DNA from: Arsukibacterium indicum
GTDB taxonomy: Bacteria; Pseudomonadota; Gammaproteobacteria; Enterobacterales; Alteromonadaceae
NCBI RefSeq assembly: GCF_019100565.1
Contig: NZ_JAHRID010000005.1
Span: 248,001-312,000 of the forward strand
Direction: 5' to 3'
Length of the DNA stretch: 64,000 bases
Part shown: positions 34,498 to 44,165 of the stretch, piece after piece
Numbering within the stretch: position 1 is the first letter of the stretch
How the letters are laid out: the number at the start of each line of letters is the position of its first letter
Notes under the pieces: generated by a model
The model's database searches: none
Told to the model about the DNA's origin: nothing
The model's input: the letters and a program-made list of their open reading frames with translations, nothing else
Translations under genes and position numbers: made by a program

Positions 34498-34734
34498 CTA
34501 ACGGTTCGTCAGAATACGCAGAGCAGTTTGAATATGCTCTGCACAATGCACACCCAAATCAGTCAGGTAGCCACCATCGCGCTGGGTAAGCAAACCCTTT
34601 TCGTGAAGGCGGGCAATTGCTGCCCGGGTCTCGCCATCGGCATCTTTATGTACTTTTAAGCCTTCCATCTGTGAATCGAGATTATATAAATTCAGAATTT
34701 TTATCTCAGCATTAAGTTCAGCTGTTACCGGCAT
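34498..34734 (-). CDS. Small conserved protein resembling the TIGR02647 family
   Basis: A 78-residue soluble protein. The pattern AEIKILNLYNLDSQMEGLKVHKDA, then AAIARLHEKGLLTQRDGGYLTDLG and EHIQTALRILTNR resembles the short TIGR02647 family, which has a winged-helix look (helices followed by a GYLT wing) and is annotated as putatively DNA-binding. The first ATG at 34743 has its GAGG touching the codon; the internal ATG 34734 has GAGG 9 bases away and matches the family start. It has no operon partner. Function is unknown. Confidence 0.7.
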   Translation of the reverse strand: MPVTAELNAEIKILNLYNLDSQMEGLKVHKDADGETRAAIARLHEKGLLTQRDGGYLTDLGVHCAEHIQTALRILTNR

Positions 34735-34810
34735 AGCATACATCCTCTGTGTTGTTTACAGTCTCAAGATAGCTGTTATCGTCAAATATTGGCAGCCTTT
34801 TCTGCAGAAA

Positions 34811-37800
34811 TTAATTGCGGCCTGGCAAAATATCTTCAGCCACGGCCGGGCTTAAAGGTGCTGCCACCGCCGGCTTTACCGGCTGCTCTGTTAATTGACG
34901 AAGCAGATAACTAATGCCGGCCTCCAACTGACTGTCAGCGCCATTAAAACTGGCATACGGCAAGTTAGATACTTCTATATCCGGCGTTACACCGTAGCCC
35001 TCAATGATATAACGGCCATCCATAGCAAATTGTGGCGTTTCAGCTACTCTGGCAAGGCCTTTATCTGCTAACTGATTACGGCCAGACAACCAGACCCCTG
35101 CACCCGCGGTGCGGTTACCAATAAGAGGCCCAAGGCCAAGAGCTTTTACACCCGCGGCAAAGGTTTCACCATCAGAATAGGTTAACGGATCAGTCAGCAC
35201 CACTAAATGCCCGCGAAACGCCTGTTGCATGTTGGTGTAGGGTGCACCATGGGTTGGTTGCCAGAATGACCAGGCTCGGCGTAATAATTTCTCGATAATC
35301 CAGCTATCAATGTTACCGCCGCGATTACGTCTTACATCAATAATAAGTCCATCACGCTGATACTGGGCGTAAAACTCCCGGGCAAAGCTGGCAATATCAT
35401 TGCCACCCATCGCGTAGAGGTGCAAATAGCCGACACGGCCATCACTGGCCCCCATCACCCGCTGCTGATTCTGATGCACCCAATCCCGATACCTGAGCAT
35501 GGCTTCTTGCTGCGCAGCTACTGGCTGCACTATGGTCTGTAGCAGTTGATTGTTACGACGCAGGGTTAACAGCACCTGCTTACCGGCCTGGTTGCGCAAC
35601 TGATTTGTCAGCTCAGCCAGATTACTGACTTCTTTGCCATTGATAGCGACAATAACATCGTTAACTGAAGCATTTACCCCGGCTTTAGCCAGCGGAGAAG
35701 CCTGCGCCGGTAGCTCTTTATCTGACTGATATATATGGTTTATTTTTACACCCTGACCAGTACTGCTTAAACTGGCGCCTAAACTGGCTGCGGCAGGTTT
35801 AGCGCTGTCGCTCTGATACTCACCACCGCGAACCTGTGAGTGCAGCGCATTAAGCTCACCCATCATTTGCGCCAGCACGTCGTCCAGCTCATGCCGGTCA
35901 GTTACCCTGGCAAGCAGCGGTTGATATTTATCCCGACTGGCCGGCCAGTCTAAACCACGCATATTTTTGTCGAATAAAAAGTCGCGGTGCATTAACCAGG
36001 CATCACGAAACATCTGCGCCCATTCTTGTTGCGGTTGTATCCGCAATTGCCAGGCAGCACTGTTAACTTTCGCCAGACTAAGGTCGGTTGGCATTTTTTC
36101 GCCGGCGTTCACAATTAACATGTCGCCCGTGCTATTACTCCCTGCCGCATCGGCAGCCTGTTTGCGAATAAACAGTTTGTCGCCGCTAGCCCCTAATTGA
36201 TAATCCGCCACATCTGCACTAAAAGTGGTGATTTTAGCGCCCTCTGCCGCGAATTTTGCCTGTTTAAGCTCAGCGCTGCGACTGCCCGCCCGGCGACTCA
36301 TCACATATAATCGCTCTTTACTAAGTTTAAGATTACTGTAGTTGTCAGCTGGTAGCGGAACCGGCCACAAACGGTCTGCTAAGCTTTGCCAATCAACTAA
36401 ACTGGCATCTTTACCCTCTCGTGCAGCTTTAGCCGCAGTGTCGTCACAAATATTCAGTTCCTGTGGCGGTGCAAATGCAAAACAGGCTTGTTGCTTTAAA
36501 CTTACGGCATAAATTTCACTGCGTTTATCAAACATCGGGCCCAGGTTGCGGTCGCCCCACGGGCTGGATGGTGTTGCCGTAAACTGGCGGTCAGACAAAA
36601 AATACAGCCATAAACCGTCAGCACTGAATGCTGGCGAATACGATTGATACTTATCGCTGGTTAAAACTTCTGACCTGCCGTCAGCTAAACTATGCAGTAC
36701 GACCTGACTGCGTGGCCGTTGTTGATGATTAAAGGTAAGCGCCAGTAGGTTGCTGTCTGGCGACCAGACTACGTCCTGATAAGGAGAGTGACCGTAGCCG
36801 GACTGATAAATTCGTTTATTGCTGTTTTTTTCCAGATCCAGCAGCCATAAATCGCCATTTTTGTCATCATGAGCCAGGTATCGGCCATTGGGCGACAAAT
36901 ACAGACCCCAACGAAACGTGCTACCGTCCTTAGTCAGCTGCCTGGCGTCAGCTGAGCCATCCCGGGCGTAGCGCCAAATCTCGTTTTCACCGCTGGTATC
37001 GTTAATCGCATATACCCATTTGCCATCCGGGCTGCTAATGGCGTTGCGGGAACGACTGCCTGCGGCCGTGTGGATCTGAGTTAAACGCTTAACGCCAGTG
37101 CTGGCAACCGCTATCTGGCTGCGCGCTGTTAACACGACATGATGCTGGCTTTCGTTAAAACCGGCATGGGTCAGATAGTCCAGCGGTTGATTAATAAAAC
37201 GCTCACGTTGCTGAACAAAGTCCGAACTTAGCGCAATATCTAAGCGCTGGCTCTGGTTACTGTCTAAATCAAGCTGGTGAAGATCTGCCGCCAGCTGATA
37301 AATGATCTGGCCCTGATTAAGTCGGGCCTGACCTATCCGCCAGGCTGTATGGCGGGTATGTTGCTGCAGATCACTGCCATCAGCGGCCATTGACCAGATA
37401 TTACTATTGCCATCCGCATCGCTGATAAAATAGACTCGGCCCTGCCAGAACATCGGCTGACTGATTGAACCGCCATGCCCGGCACTAAGCAACACAGCTT
37501 CGTCAGTTGAACCGGCTTGCCAGCGCCATAGCTGACCAATAGCACCACCACGATAAACTTTGCTGTTATCTCCGGTCAGCTGCAAACCAAAACGACTGAA
37601 GAACACATTATTTGTCGCCGGATCAATCACGCCGTTGGCCGCATCAGCCAGCGGCAGTGTTTCAGTTTGCAACGTTACCGGATCCAGTAGTTTCAGGACC
37701 CAGTAATTTGCCGGCCCGACATCACTGTCTGTCGCGTATAAAATCCGGCCATCAGCCAGCCATTGCTGAAGACGCACCCGGCTGTTTTCAAAGCTTATCC

Positions 37801-38128
37801 GTTTTGCCAGTCCACCGCTAAGTGGCATCAGGTATATTTCATCTACCCCATCATAATTGGCAACAAAAGCCAGTTGTCGGCCATCTTCCGATATCAGCGG
37901 CTGAGTTTCCAATTCGGGATGGCTGGTTAAGCGCCGTGCCTGAGCCTCACCGGCAGTCTGTTGCCAGATATCACCCTCGGCGGTAAACAACACATTATTA
38001 CTATGCAATACCGGAAAACGGTAATAGCCCTGATTAGCAGCAGCATTAACGCCAGCCAGCGCAGACAGCAGCAACATTGCAACGGATAGGCGTTTTATGA
38101 AATGGGTAGTGACAGAAACCGGGATCAT
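34811..38128 (-). CDS. Exported tricorn-like S41 protease
   Basis: A 1105-residue protein built like archaeal tricorn protease. The first 650 residues hold many WD/Kelch-like beta-propeller blades (YLMPLSGGLAKRISFEN, NIWSMAADGSDLQQHTRH, WSPDSNLLALTFNH). A helical C1 region (RDAWLMHRDFLFDKNMRGLDWPASRDKYQPLLARV), a PDZ domain and a C-terminal S41 peptidase core follow. The nucleophile Ser985 lies in LTYSDGETFAAG, and DVRRNRGGNIDSWIIEKLL precedes it. A signal peptide (MLLLSALAGVNAAAN) puts it in the periplasm. It likely degrades peptides or misfolded proteins. GAGG lies 5 bases before the ATG. Possible alternative: an amidohydrolase-fused TolB-like protein, but the S41 core decides. Confidence 0.93.
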   Translation of the reverse strand: MIPVSVTTHFIKRLSVAMLLLSALAGVNAAANQGYYRFPVLHSNNVLFTAEGDIWQQTAGEAQARRLTSHPELETQPLISEDGRQLAFVANYDGVDEIYLMPLSGGLAKRISFENSRVRLQQWLADGRILYATDSDVGPANYWVLKLLDPVTLQTETLPLADAANGVIDPATNNVFFSRFGLQLTGDNSKVYRGGAIGQLWRWQAGSTDEAVLLSAGHGGSISQPMFWQGRVYFISDADGNSNIWSMAADGSDLQQHTRHTAWRIGQARLNQGQIIYQLAADLHQLDLDSNQSQRLDIALSSDFVQQRERFINQPLDYLTHAGFNESQHHVVLTARSQIAVASTGVKRLTQIHTAAGSRSRNAISSPDGKWVYAINDTSGENEIWRYARDGSADARQLTKDGSTFRWGLYLSPNGRYLAHDDKNGDLWLLDLEKNSNKRIYQSGYGHSPYQDVVWSPDSNLLALTFNHQQRPRSQVVLHSLADGRSEVLTSDKYQSYSPAFSADGLWLYFLSDRQFTATPSSPWGDRNLGPMFDKRSEIYAVSLKQQACFAFAPPQELNICDDTAAKAAREGKDASLVDWQSLADRLWPVPLPADNYSNLKLSKERLYVMSRRAGSRSAELKQAKFAAEGAKITTFSADVADYQLGASGDKLFIRKQAADAAGSNSTGDMLIVNAGEKMPTDLSLAKVNSAAWQLRIQPQQEWAQMFRDAWLMHRDFLFDKNMRGLDWPASRDKYQPLLARVTDRHELDDVLAQMMGELNALHSQVRGGEYQSDSAKPAAASLGASLSSTGQGVKINHIYQSDKELPAQASPLAKAGVNASVNDVIVAINGKEVSNLAELTNQLRNQAGKQVLLTLRRNNQLLQTIVQPVAAQQEAMLRYRDWVHQNQQRVMGASDGRVGYLHLYAMGGNDIASFAREFYAQYQRDGLIIDVRRNRGGNIDSWIIEKLLRRAWSFWQPTHGAPYTNMQQAFRGHLVVLTDPLTYSDGETFAAGVKALGLGPLIGNRTAGAGVWLSGRNQLADKGLARVAETPQFAMDGRYIIEGYGVTPDIEVSNLPYASFNGADSQLEAGISYLLRQLTEQPVKPAVAAPLSPAVAEDILPGRN

Positions 38129-38267
38129 TGAAGCCTCATTATCTTATTATCAACGCTCAGTAAGATAAATGAAACTAGCAGAAGCGGCTGACGGCTACCA
38201 GCAATAAAACGACCAGCAGCCTGCCAGCAGCGCCTGTTGAACAGCTTTTAGCATGCCATTGGCTTTG

Positions 38268-39398
38268 TTAGCTCAGGTGCAGACTAAGCGCCTGCAGGCA
38301 AAGTGCAATATTTTCGCGCCGGGCACCATAGCCCATTAAACCTATACGCCAGGTTTTGCCGGCCATCTCGCCAAGACCTGCACCAAGCTCCAGGTTATAA
38401 TGCTCAAGCAGCGTGCTGCGTAGCGCCGCATCATCCACTCCTTGCGGTATATAAACGTGGTTTAATTGAGGCAGGCGGTAAGGCTGCGCAACCACAAATC
38501 TAAGACCAAGTTTTGTCAGGCCATCTGCCAGTAATTGGTGCATAGCTCGATGACGCTGCCACGCCTGCTCCAGCCCTTCCGCCGCCAGTAACCGTAAAGC
38601 TTCATGTAAAGCATATAAACTGTTGACCGGTGCAGTGTGATGATAACTGCGCTTGCCCTGGCCACTCCAGTAGCCCATTACCAGACTTTGATCTAAAAAC
38701 CAGCTTTGCACCGGACTTTTGCGCTGTTTAATTTTCGCAACTGCCCGTTCTGAAAACGATACCGGTGATAAACCCGGCACACAGGACAGACATTTCTGGC
38801 TACCAGAGTATATGGCATCAATGCCCCACTCATCTACTCTGAGCTCCACCCCGCCTAACGACGTAACAGCATCGACTATCGAAATGCAGTCGTGCTGCCG
38901 GGCCAAAGCACAAAGCGTTTTGGCGTCACTTAGTGCACCAGTAGAGGTTTCAGCATGCACAAAAGCGACAAAACGCGCATCAGGATGCTGCTGCAGCACC
39001 AGTTCTAACTGCTCTGGGCTTACCGGCTCACCCCAGGCGTTATCAACACATACAGCTACACCACCACAACGCTCAACATTCTGGCGCATCCGTTCCCCAA
39101 ACACACCATTGCGACAAACAATCACTTTTTCGCCGGGTTCAACCAGATTAACAAAGCAGGTTTCCATGCCGGCGCTACCCGGTGCTGATACCGCGATGGT
39201 CATCGGGTTTTCGGTTTGAAAAGCGTATTGCAGTAATTTTTTCAGTTCATCCATCATACCAATAAAAAGCGGATCCAGATGGCCGACCGTTGGTCTTGCC
39301 TGCGCTGCCAGTACTTGCGGATAAACGTCAGACGGACCGGGACCCATCAGGATCCGTCGTGGTGGATTAAAAGCAGCGAATTTCGGGGCTGATAACAT
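38268..39398 (-). CDS. Class V aminotransferase, alanine-glyoxylate / serine-pyruvate type
   Basis: A 376-residue PLP enzyme of the AGT/SPT group. The opening LMGPGPSDVYPQVLAA and RPTVGHLDP are the AGT signature, and the PLP lysine is Lys202 in YSGSQKCLSCVPGLSPVSFS. The C-terminal arginine region RIGLMGYG binds the substrate carboxylate. It transfers the amino group of alanine or serine to glyoxylate or pyruvate. GGAG lies 5 bases before the ATG. It has no partner gene, and the exact donor cannot be told from sequence. Confidence 0.93.
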   Translation of the reverse strand: MLSAPKFAAFNPPRRILMGPGPSDVYPQVLAAQARPTVGHLDPLFIGMMDELKKLLQYAFQTENPMTIAVSAPGSAGMETCFVNLVEPGEKVIVCRNGVFGERMRQNVERCGGVAVCVDNAWGEPVSPEQLELVLQQHPDARFVAFVHAETSTGALSDAKTLCALARQHDCISIVDAVTSLGGVELRVDEWGIDAIYSGSQKCLSCVPGLSPVSFSERAVAKIKQRKSPVQSWFLDQSLVMGYWSGQGKRSYHHTAPVNSLYALHEALRLLAAEGLEQAWQRHRAMHQLLADGLTKLGLRFVVAQPYRLPQLNHVYIPQGVDDAALRSTLLEHYNLELGAGLGEMAGKTWRIGLMGYGARRENIALCLQALSLHLS

Positions 39399-39544
39399 GG
39401 TTACTCCGGTAAAATAGTAAACAGACGGTCTACCTTAACAAAAAATCTGCAGCTTGCCCTGTCAGCCTGATTAATAGCGGCTATTCAGCAGCGTAATAGG
39501 CAGGTACTTGGTAGTTTATTGAGATGACGGGTTTATGCAATCGC

Positions 39545-39567
39545 AAAAAAAGCCCCGTAAACGGGGC
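39545..39567 (-). terminator. Rho-independent terminator of htpX
   Basis: On the minus strand GCCCCGT-(TT)-ACGGGGC is followed by seven Ts. It lies 8 bases after the htpX stop. Confidence 0.93.
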
Positions 39568-39574
39568 CTTATCA

Positions 39575-40435
39575 TTAAAATTCCCTACGGCTACGCAGGG
39601 CCTCAATCCGCTTTTCCAGCGGCGGGTGGGTTAATAACAGCTCCGACTTTGGTTTTTTACCGGCAATACCAAATGCCATCAAACTGCCTTCCAGCCTGCT
39701 TTCATGGTTATGCTTCAGTCGTTCCAGCGCCGCCACCATTTTATCCGGCCCCTCTAAGCGCGCGGCACCGGCGTCAGCACGGTATTCACGCTGGCGTGAG
39801 AACCACATAACAATAATGCTGGCCAGAAAACCAAAGACAATTTCCAGCACAATAACAATACCGTAGTAGGCAAAAGTTCCCATTTGCTGGTTATTATTAC
39901 GAATAGCACCGGCAATTAAGCGGGCAAAGAAAATAACAAAGGTATTGACCACACCCTGGATCAGCGTCAGGGTTACCATATCGCCGTTAGCAACATGAGA
40001 CACTTCGTGAGCCAGTACCGCCTCAACTTCTTCCTGTTTCATATTACGCAACAAACCAGTGCTAACTGCAACCAGAGCATCATTTCGGTTCATGCCGGTG
40101 GCAAACGCATTCATTTCCGGCGAATCATATACCGCCACTTCCGGCATACCAATGCCGGCTTTTTTCGCCTGGCGCTCAACGGTACGTAGCAGCCATTGCT
40201 CAGTGGCATTGCGCGGCTGGGTAATCACTACGGCACCGGTGGAGCGTTTCGCCATCCATTTCGACAACGCTAACGAGATAAAAGACCCACCAAAACCGAA
40301 TATGGCTGCAAATACCAATAAGCCGCCGATACTGCTGTGGTCTATCCCTAAAAAGCTGAAAACGATATTCAGTACAATACTCAGTACTACAATAACTGCC
40401 AGGTTGGTTGCCAGGAACAGCAAGACTCTTTTCAT
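39575..40435 (-). CDS. htpX: Membrane zinc protease HtpX
   Basis: A 286-residue inner-membrane M48B metalloprotease that, with FtsH, removes misfolded membrane proteins. Two N-terminal transmembrane segments (residues about 5-25 and 38-58) and two central ones (about 155-215) are visible. The zinc motif is HEVSH (His143, Glu144, His147) in [14 protein letters not shown], and the third ligand Glu is in [14 protein letters not shown]. Length and motifs match E. coli HtpX (293). AAGGG is 4 bases upstream of the ATG. In E. coli it belongs to the Cpx regulon; no such box is evident here. Confidence 0.96.
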   Translation of the reverse strand: MKRVLLFLATNLAVIVVLSIVLNIVFSFLGIDHSSIGGLLVFAAIFGFGGSFISLALSKWMAKRSTGAVVITQPRNATEQWLLRTVERQAKKAGIGMPEVAVYDSPEMNAFATGMNRNDALVAVSTGLLRNMKQEEVEAVLAHEVSHVANGDMVTLTLIQGVVNTFVIFFARLIAGAIRNNNQQMGTFAYYGIVIVLEIVFGFLASIIVMWFSRQREYRADAGAARLEGPDKMVAALERLKHNHESRLEGSLMAFGIAGKKPKSELLLTHPPLEKRIEALRSRREF

Positions 40436-40602
40436 ATACCCTTACCTCAGTGACTTAACTGCCTTTAATATATGGGCTGCTAACTGAATTTCAAATTAAG
40501 TGACGTGCTGTTTTAACGGGAAATATGTAAGAAAACATGTCCCGCTGCACGCTTTTCGCTACAATACCAACAATAGACAACAGCTTAAAATCAAAGGTTC
40601 TT

Positions 40603-41355
40603 ATGCAATTATTATTACTAAGCAGCTCACGGGCCCATAACAGCGACTATCTGGCACCTTATATGGACTGGCTTAGCGGCCATTTGTCTGGCATCGACGA
40701 GTTGTTATTTATTCCTTATGCCGGTGTTACCGTTAGCTATAATGATTATCTTCAGCAAGTAGCCAGCGCTTTAACGCCGTTATCAGTTAAAGTTAAGGGT
40801 TTACATCAGTGCCAGAGCCCACAAAAAGCCATCGCAGATGCTCAGGCTATAGCCGTAGGTGGCGGTAATACTTTTCAGCTACTTCATAAGTTATATCAAC
40901 AGGATATCGTCCACCTAATTGAGCAACGCGTAACCAGCGGCGTGCCTTATATTGGCTGGAGCGCCGGTTCCAATATCGCCGGTGCTACTATTCGAACCAC
41001 CAACGATATGCCAATTGTAGAACCGGCTTCATTTAATGCCTTAAATCTGTTGCCATTACAGCTAAACCCGCATTACAGCGACTATAAGCCGGAAGGTTTT
41101 CATGGTGAAACCCGGGATATGCGCTTAGCTGAATTTATGCAGTTAAACCCACAAACGCCGATTATTGCCCTGCCTGAAGGTACCGCTCTTAAATGCAATG
41201 GTGATGAACTAACATTGCTGGGTAAAGATGGTGGCTACCTGTTTAAAGGCGGTGCAAAAACAGCCATTGCAGAAAACAGCGATTTATCTCATTTTTTAGA
41301 TAACAGCCCGCCTACATTAAAACGAAGGGGAATAAACTACACTGAAAAATCTTAG
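40603..41355 (+). CDS. pepE: Alpha-aspartyl dipeptidase, peptidase E family
   Basis: A 250-residue S51 peptidase that cleaves N-terminal Asp from dipeptides. The catalytic Ser is in GWSAGSNIAGA, preceded by AIAVGGGNTFQLLHKLY; NPHYSDYKPEGFHGETRDMRLAEF and IIALPEGTALKC hold the other active-site residues. It is about 20 residues longer than E. coli PepE (229) through a C-terminal tail (DNSPPTLKRRGINYTEKS). The open frame runs 22 codons upstream; ATG 40603 has AAGG 5 bases before it and the natural MQLLLLSSSR start. It is monocistronic. Confidence 0.9.
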   Translation: MQLLLLSSSRAHNSDYLAPYMDWLSGHLSGIDELLFIPYAGVTVSYNDYLQQVASALTPLSVKVKGLHQCQSPQKAIADAQAIAVGGGNTFQLLHKLYQQDIVHLIEQRVTSGVPYIGWSAGSNIAGATIRTTNDMPIVEPASFNALNLLPLQLNPHYSDYKPEGFHGETRDMRLAEFMQLNPQTPIIALPEGTALKCNGDELTLLGKDGGYLFKGGAKTAIAENSDLSHFLDNSPPTLKRRGINYTEKS

Positions 41356-41403
41356 TTAATCGGGGTGAAAGGTTGGACTGATTAAACCTGGCTGATAAAA
41401 CGA

Positions 41404-41497
41404 AGGTTGGAATACAGGCTCAGTCGCCACAGAGTGTCTGAGTGAACGCGTCAGCGGTAGCGAGTTGCTGTGGCAAGCTTAGCCTGTGTTGCAACCT
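41404..41497. repeat. Imperfect long inverted-repeat element overlapping the end of bioD
   Basis: A left arm at 41404-41432 and a right arm at 41468-41497 are near-complementary over about 29 bases (AGGTTG-x-AA-x-ACAGGCT at one end, GCCACAG at the other) with about five differences, around a 35-base loop. The right arm encodes the last five to six codons and the stop of bioD. This looks like a miniature or REP/MITE-type element that inserted at the gene end. No second copy was noticed in the window. Confidence 0.55.
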
Positions 41498-42171
41498 GAA
41501 GTCCTCAACAAATTCCTGGCTAAATTCAGACCTAACTGCGTTTGCTCTTCAGGGTTGTATGGTACTACGCCTAAACACGGCGCTGTAATTCGTTGCTGAA
41601 GATCAGCAATATTCTGCTCTGCTAACGCCATATCAGGGTCAACACAATTGGCTACCCAGCCCACCAGCTGACAACCACTACGGGCAATTTCCCGCACCGT
41701 CAGCATGGCATGGTTCAGACAGCCCAGTTTCATGCCCACAATTAATATTACCGGCAACTGCTGTTTCGCTACCCAATCGGCCAGATAACGCTGCTCGCTA
41801 ATAGGCAACAACCAGCCACCGGCGCCTTCAACTAACAGTTGTTGCACCGGTAACTGCTGCCAGCTGGCCAACGCCTGATCCAGTGTCGCCTCGCTGATTG
41901 GCAACTTCTCGTTAACCGCCGCCAGATGCGGTGCTACCGGTGCCTGATAACAAATGGGATTAACAACGCTATACGGTAACGCGATACCGGAATGGTGCTG
42001 CAGCAGTAACGCGTCACTATTTTTTTTCTGCTCGTCAGCACCTGCTGCTATTGGCTTTACGCCAGCCGCGGCGATATTAAGCGCCCTAAAGCCCTGCAGT
42101 ATTAAACCGCTGATAAAGGTTTTACCGGCATCAGTATCAGTCGCAGTAATAAAGTAACAATCAGCGGGCAT
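41479..42171 (-). CDS. bioD: Dethiobiotin synthetase
   Basis: ATP-dependent closure of the ureido ring of DAPA to dethiobiotin. The 230-residue protein has the P-loop variant ITATDTDAGKTFISG at the N-terminus, GVKPIAAGADE with its Lys, VEGAGGWLLPI, and VANCVD near residue 180. The true family end is about RNLL; the remaining RTSGCNTG is encoded partly by the inverted-repeat element at 41404-41497, which also supplies the stop. Its ATG overlaps the end of bioC by 11 bases. It is the last gene of the bioBFCD operon. Confidence 0.95.
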   Translation of the reverse strand: MPADCYFITATDTDAGKTFISGLILQGFRALNIAAAGVKPIAAGADEQKKNSDALLLQHHSGIALPYSVVNPICYQAPVAPHLAAVNEKLPISEATLDQALASWQQLPVQQLLVEGAGGWLLPISEQRYLADWVAKQQLPVILIVGMKLGCLNHAMLTVREIARSGCQLVGWVANCVDPDMALAEQNIADLQQRITAPCLGVVPYNPEEQTQLGLNLARNLLRTSGCNTG

Positions 42172-42988
42172 CTTTGGTTCCTGAAATAACTAACACCTGA
42201 TAACTTGCCGGTAAGCCCAGGCCAGTTCGATGTATCTCATAAGCGGCGGCCAGTTTTTGCCAATAGCCTTTACCGGTTAATCCTGAGTGACTGCGGCCGG
42301 CTACCTGATTCGCACCAATGGCTTTTAACTCACGCGCTAAACTTTGTACATCAGGGTAATACAACGGATAACTGCGTAAGTCGAACTGCCAGTTAACCGC
42401 TGGAGTGGCTTTCGCCTGGTCAATAAGCGCTGCTTCAGGTAAAAATAACTGGGTATGCGGCTTTTGATCTAACGTCGCAAACGCCTGTTGCAGTTCCTGT
42501 AAAGTGCCCTGCACCAGTGTGGTCACAACCATTTTGCCGCCGGGTGCCAGCACTCTGGCAAATTCGCTGAGCACAGCACCTGGCGTTGGGCACCACTGCA
42601 ACATTAGACTTGAAAATACTTTAGCAAAGTGTTCGCCCGGTAATGGCAATACTGCCGCATCTGCCTGAATATACTCACTGGCCAGTTGTTGATACCTGGC
42701 TTTATTGAGCATACCCTCACTAAGGTCAACAGCAGTGAACGCAGTACAATAGTGTTTGAATTCAGGGTGGATCCAACCCGGCCCGCAGCCTGCGTCCAGT
42801 AAGCGGCCTGTTCCGTCTGCAGCAAGTAACGCCAGCGCATCCCTGGCCACCTGTTGTTGCAATCTCGCTGCCGCCAGATAGCTATCACTGGCTTTGCCAA
42901 AACTAGCCGCCACCTGTTGTAAAAAATCTGCCTGATGCAGCTTTGGCTGTTCGCTGAGTGTTGGTAGCACTGTTGATGAAACTGCCAT
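42161..42988 (-). CDS. bioC: Malonyl-ACP O-methyltransferase BioC
   Basis: Methylates malonyl-ACP so that fatty-acid synthase can build pimeloyl-ACP. The 275-residue SAM-dependent methyltransferase has motif I LLDAGCGPGWI (residues about 60-70), motif II AFTAVDLSEGML and motif III VFSSLMLQWCPTPGAVLSEFARVLAPGG. Its ATG overlaps the bioF stop by one base (TGATG) and its 3' end overlaps bioD. No bioH is nearby, so the demethylating esterase must be elsewhere. It is somewhat longer than E. coli BioC (251). Confidence 0.94.
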   Translation of the reverse strand: MAVSSTVLPTLSEQPKLHQADFLQQVAASFGKASDSYLAAARLQQQVARDALALLAADGTGRLLDAGCGPGWIHPEFKHYCTAFTAVDLSEGMLNKARYQQLASEYIQADAAVLPLPGEHFAKVFSSLMLQWCPTPGAVLSEFARVLAPGGKMVVTTLVQGTLQELQQAFATLDQKPHTQLFLPEAALIDQAKATPAVNWQFDLRSYPLYYPDVQSLARELKAIGANQVAGRSHSGLTGKGYWQKLAAAYEIHRTGLGLPASYQVLVISGTKDAR

Positions 42989-44148
42989 CAGACTGCCTGC
43001 CTTAAATGCTGTACCAGCATGCTGATATCCTGCTCAGTATGCTGGCTGCTCAGGGTTATTCTTAATCGCGCGCTACCTGCAGGCACTGTTGGCGGCCGGA
43101 TGGCACTTAGCCAAATCCCGGTTTGCTTGAGTTGCGCACTGGCAGCCAATGCCCTCTCGCTGCTACCCAGCACCACGCCCTGAATTGGTGTCGTAGAGAC
43201 CAGCAGTGGTAAATCCGCAGCTAACTGGCGGAACAGCGCAATATTTTGCTGTAGTTTGTCCCGCCGCCATTGCTGGCCGCGACAAAGCGCAATACTTTTT
43301 AATACCGCGGCACACAGTGCCGGTGATAAAGCGGTGCTGTAAATATAATGGCGGGCAAATTGCTCCAGATAATCAATCACGGTTTTGCTGGCTGCAACAA
43401 AGGCACCACCCACACCAAGCGCTTTACCAAAATTTGCCATCTGACAAAACAATTCAACGCCAGCCACACCCTGAGCCGCAGCGGTACCGCGCCCTTCCGG
43501 ACCCAGTACTCCCAGGCCATGCGCATCATCCAGTAGCAGTGGCGCATCATATTGCTTACATAAGCTCAGTATCGCCGTTAAATCGGGGCTATCGCCATCC
43601 ATACTGAACACGCCCTCGGTTACCACCATAGCGTGCTGCGAGGCTGGCGTTTGTTGCAACAATTGCCCAAGTGCAGTCAAATCATTATGAGCAAAACGCT
43701 TAAAACCTGCCTGGCTATGCATTGCTGCATCAATCAGCGAGGCATGGCTGAGTTTATCCAGCAGTAAAACGTCACTCTTTTCTGCCAGAGTTAGCAGCAT
43801 TGCCTGATTGGCCGCAAATCCTGATGAAAATAGTAAGGCCCGCTCCTGGCCAAGCCACTCGCACAGGGTATCTGTTAACTGCTGATGCACTTTATGCTGA
43901 CCGGTTACCAGAGGCGAGCCACTGCTGCCGGCACCATATTCTGTCGCGCCTGCGGCATAAGCCTGCAATACTTCGGGATCCTGTGCCAGCCCAAGGTAAT
44001 CATTGCCGGAAAAATTCAGATACTGTTTGCCACCAGCCGTAATTAAGCGGCCATGATAACGCTCTACAGTAACAGGTTGGCGTAACAACTGCCTGGCAGC
44101 ACGCTCATTGAGGGCCTGCTGCAACCTGGCCAGTCTGGTTAGCGCCAT
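42988..44148 (-). CDS. bioF: 8-amino-7-oxononanoate synthase
   Basis: PLP enzyme joining pimeloyl-ACP and alanine to give KAPA. The 386-residue chain matches E. coli BioF (384). The PLP lysine is Lys242 (MANFGKALGVGGAFV), LLLDDAHGLGVLGPEGRG holds the cofactor Asp, and YGAGSSGSPLVTG and LFSSGFAANQA are the alpha-oxoamine synthase signatures. It starts 17 bases after bioB and overlaps bioC by one base. All key residues are present. Confidence 0.96.
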   Translation of the reverse strand: MALTRLARLQQALNERAARQLLRQPVTVERYHGRLITAGGKQYLNFSGNDYLGLAQDPEVLQAYAAGATEYGAGSSGSPLVTGQHKVHQQLTDTLCEWLGQERALLFSSGFAANQAMLLTLAEKSDVLLLDKLSHASLIDAAMHSQAGFKRFAHNDLTALGQLLQQTPASQHAMVVTEGVFSMDGDSPDLTAILSLCKQYDAPLLLDDAHGLGVLGPEGRGTAAAQGVAGVELFCQMANFGKALGVGGAFVAASKTVIDYLEQFARHYIYSTALSPALCAAVLKSIALCRGQQWRRDKLQQNIALFRQLAADLPLLVSTTPIQGVVLGSSERALAASAQLKQTGIWLSAIRPPTVPAGSARLRITLSSQHTEQDISMLVQHLRQAV

Positions 44149-44165
44149 ATTACTGCGCCGCCTTT

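Noticed and set aside
40537-40602. Upstream start for pepE
   Set aside because: The extra 22 residues are absent from the family; ATG 40603 has AAGG at the right distance.
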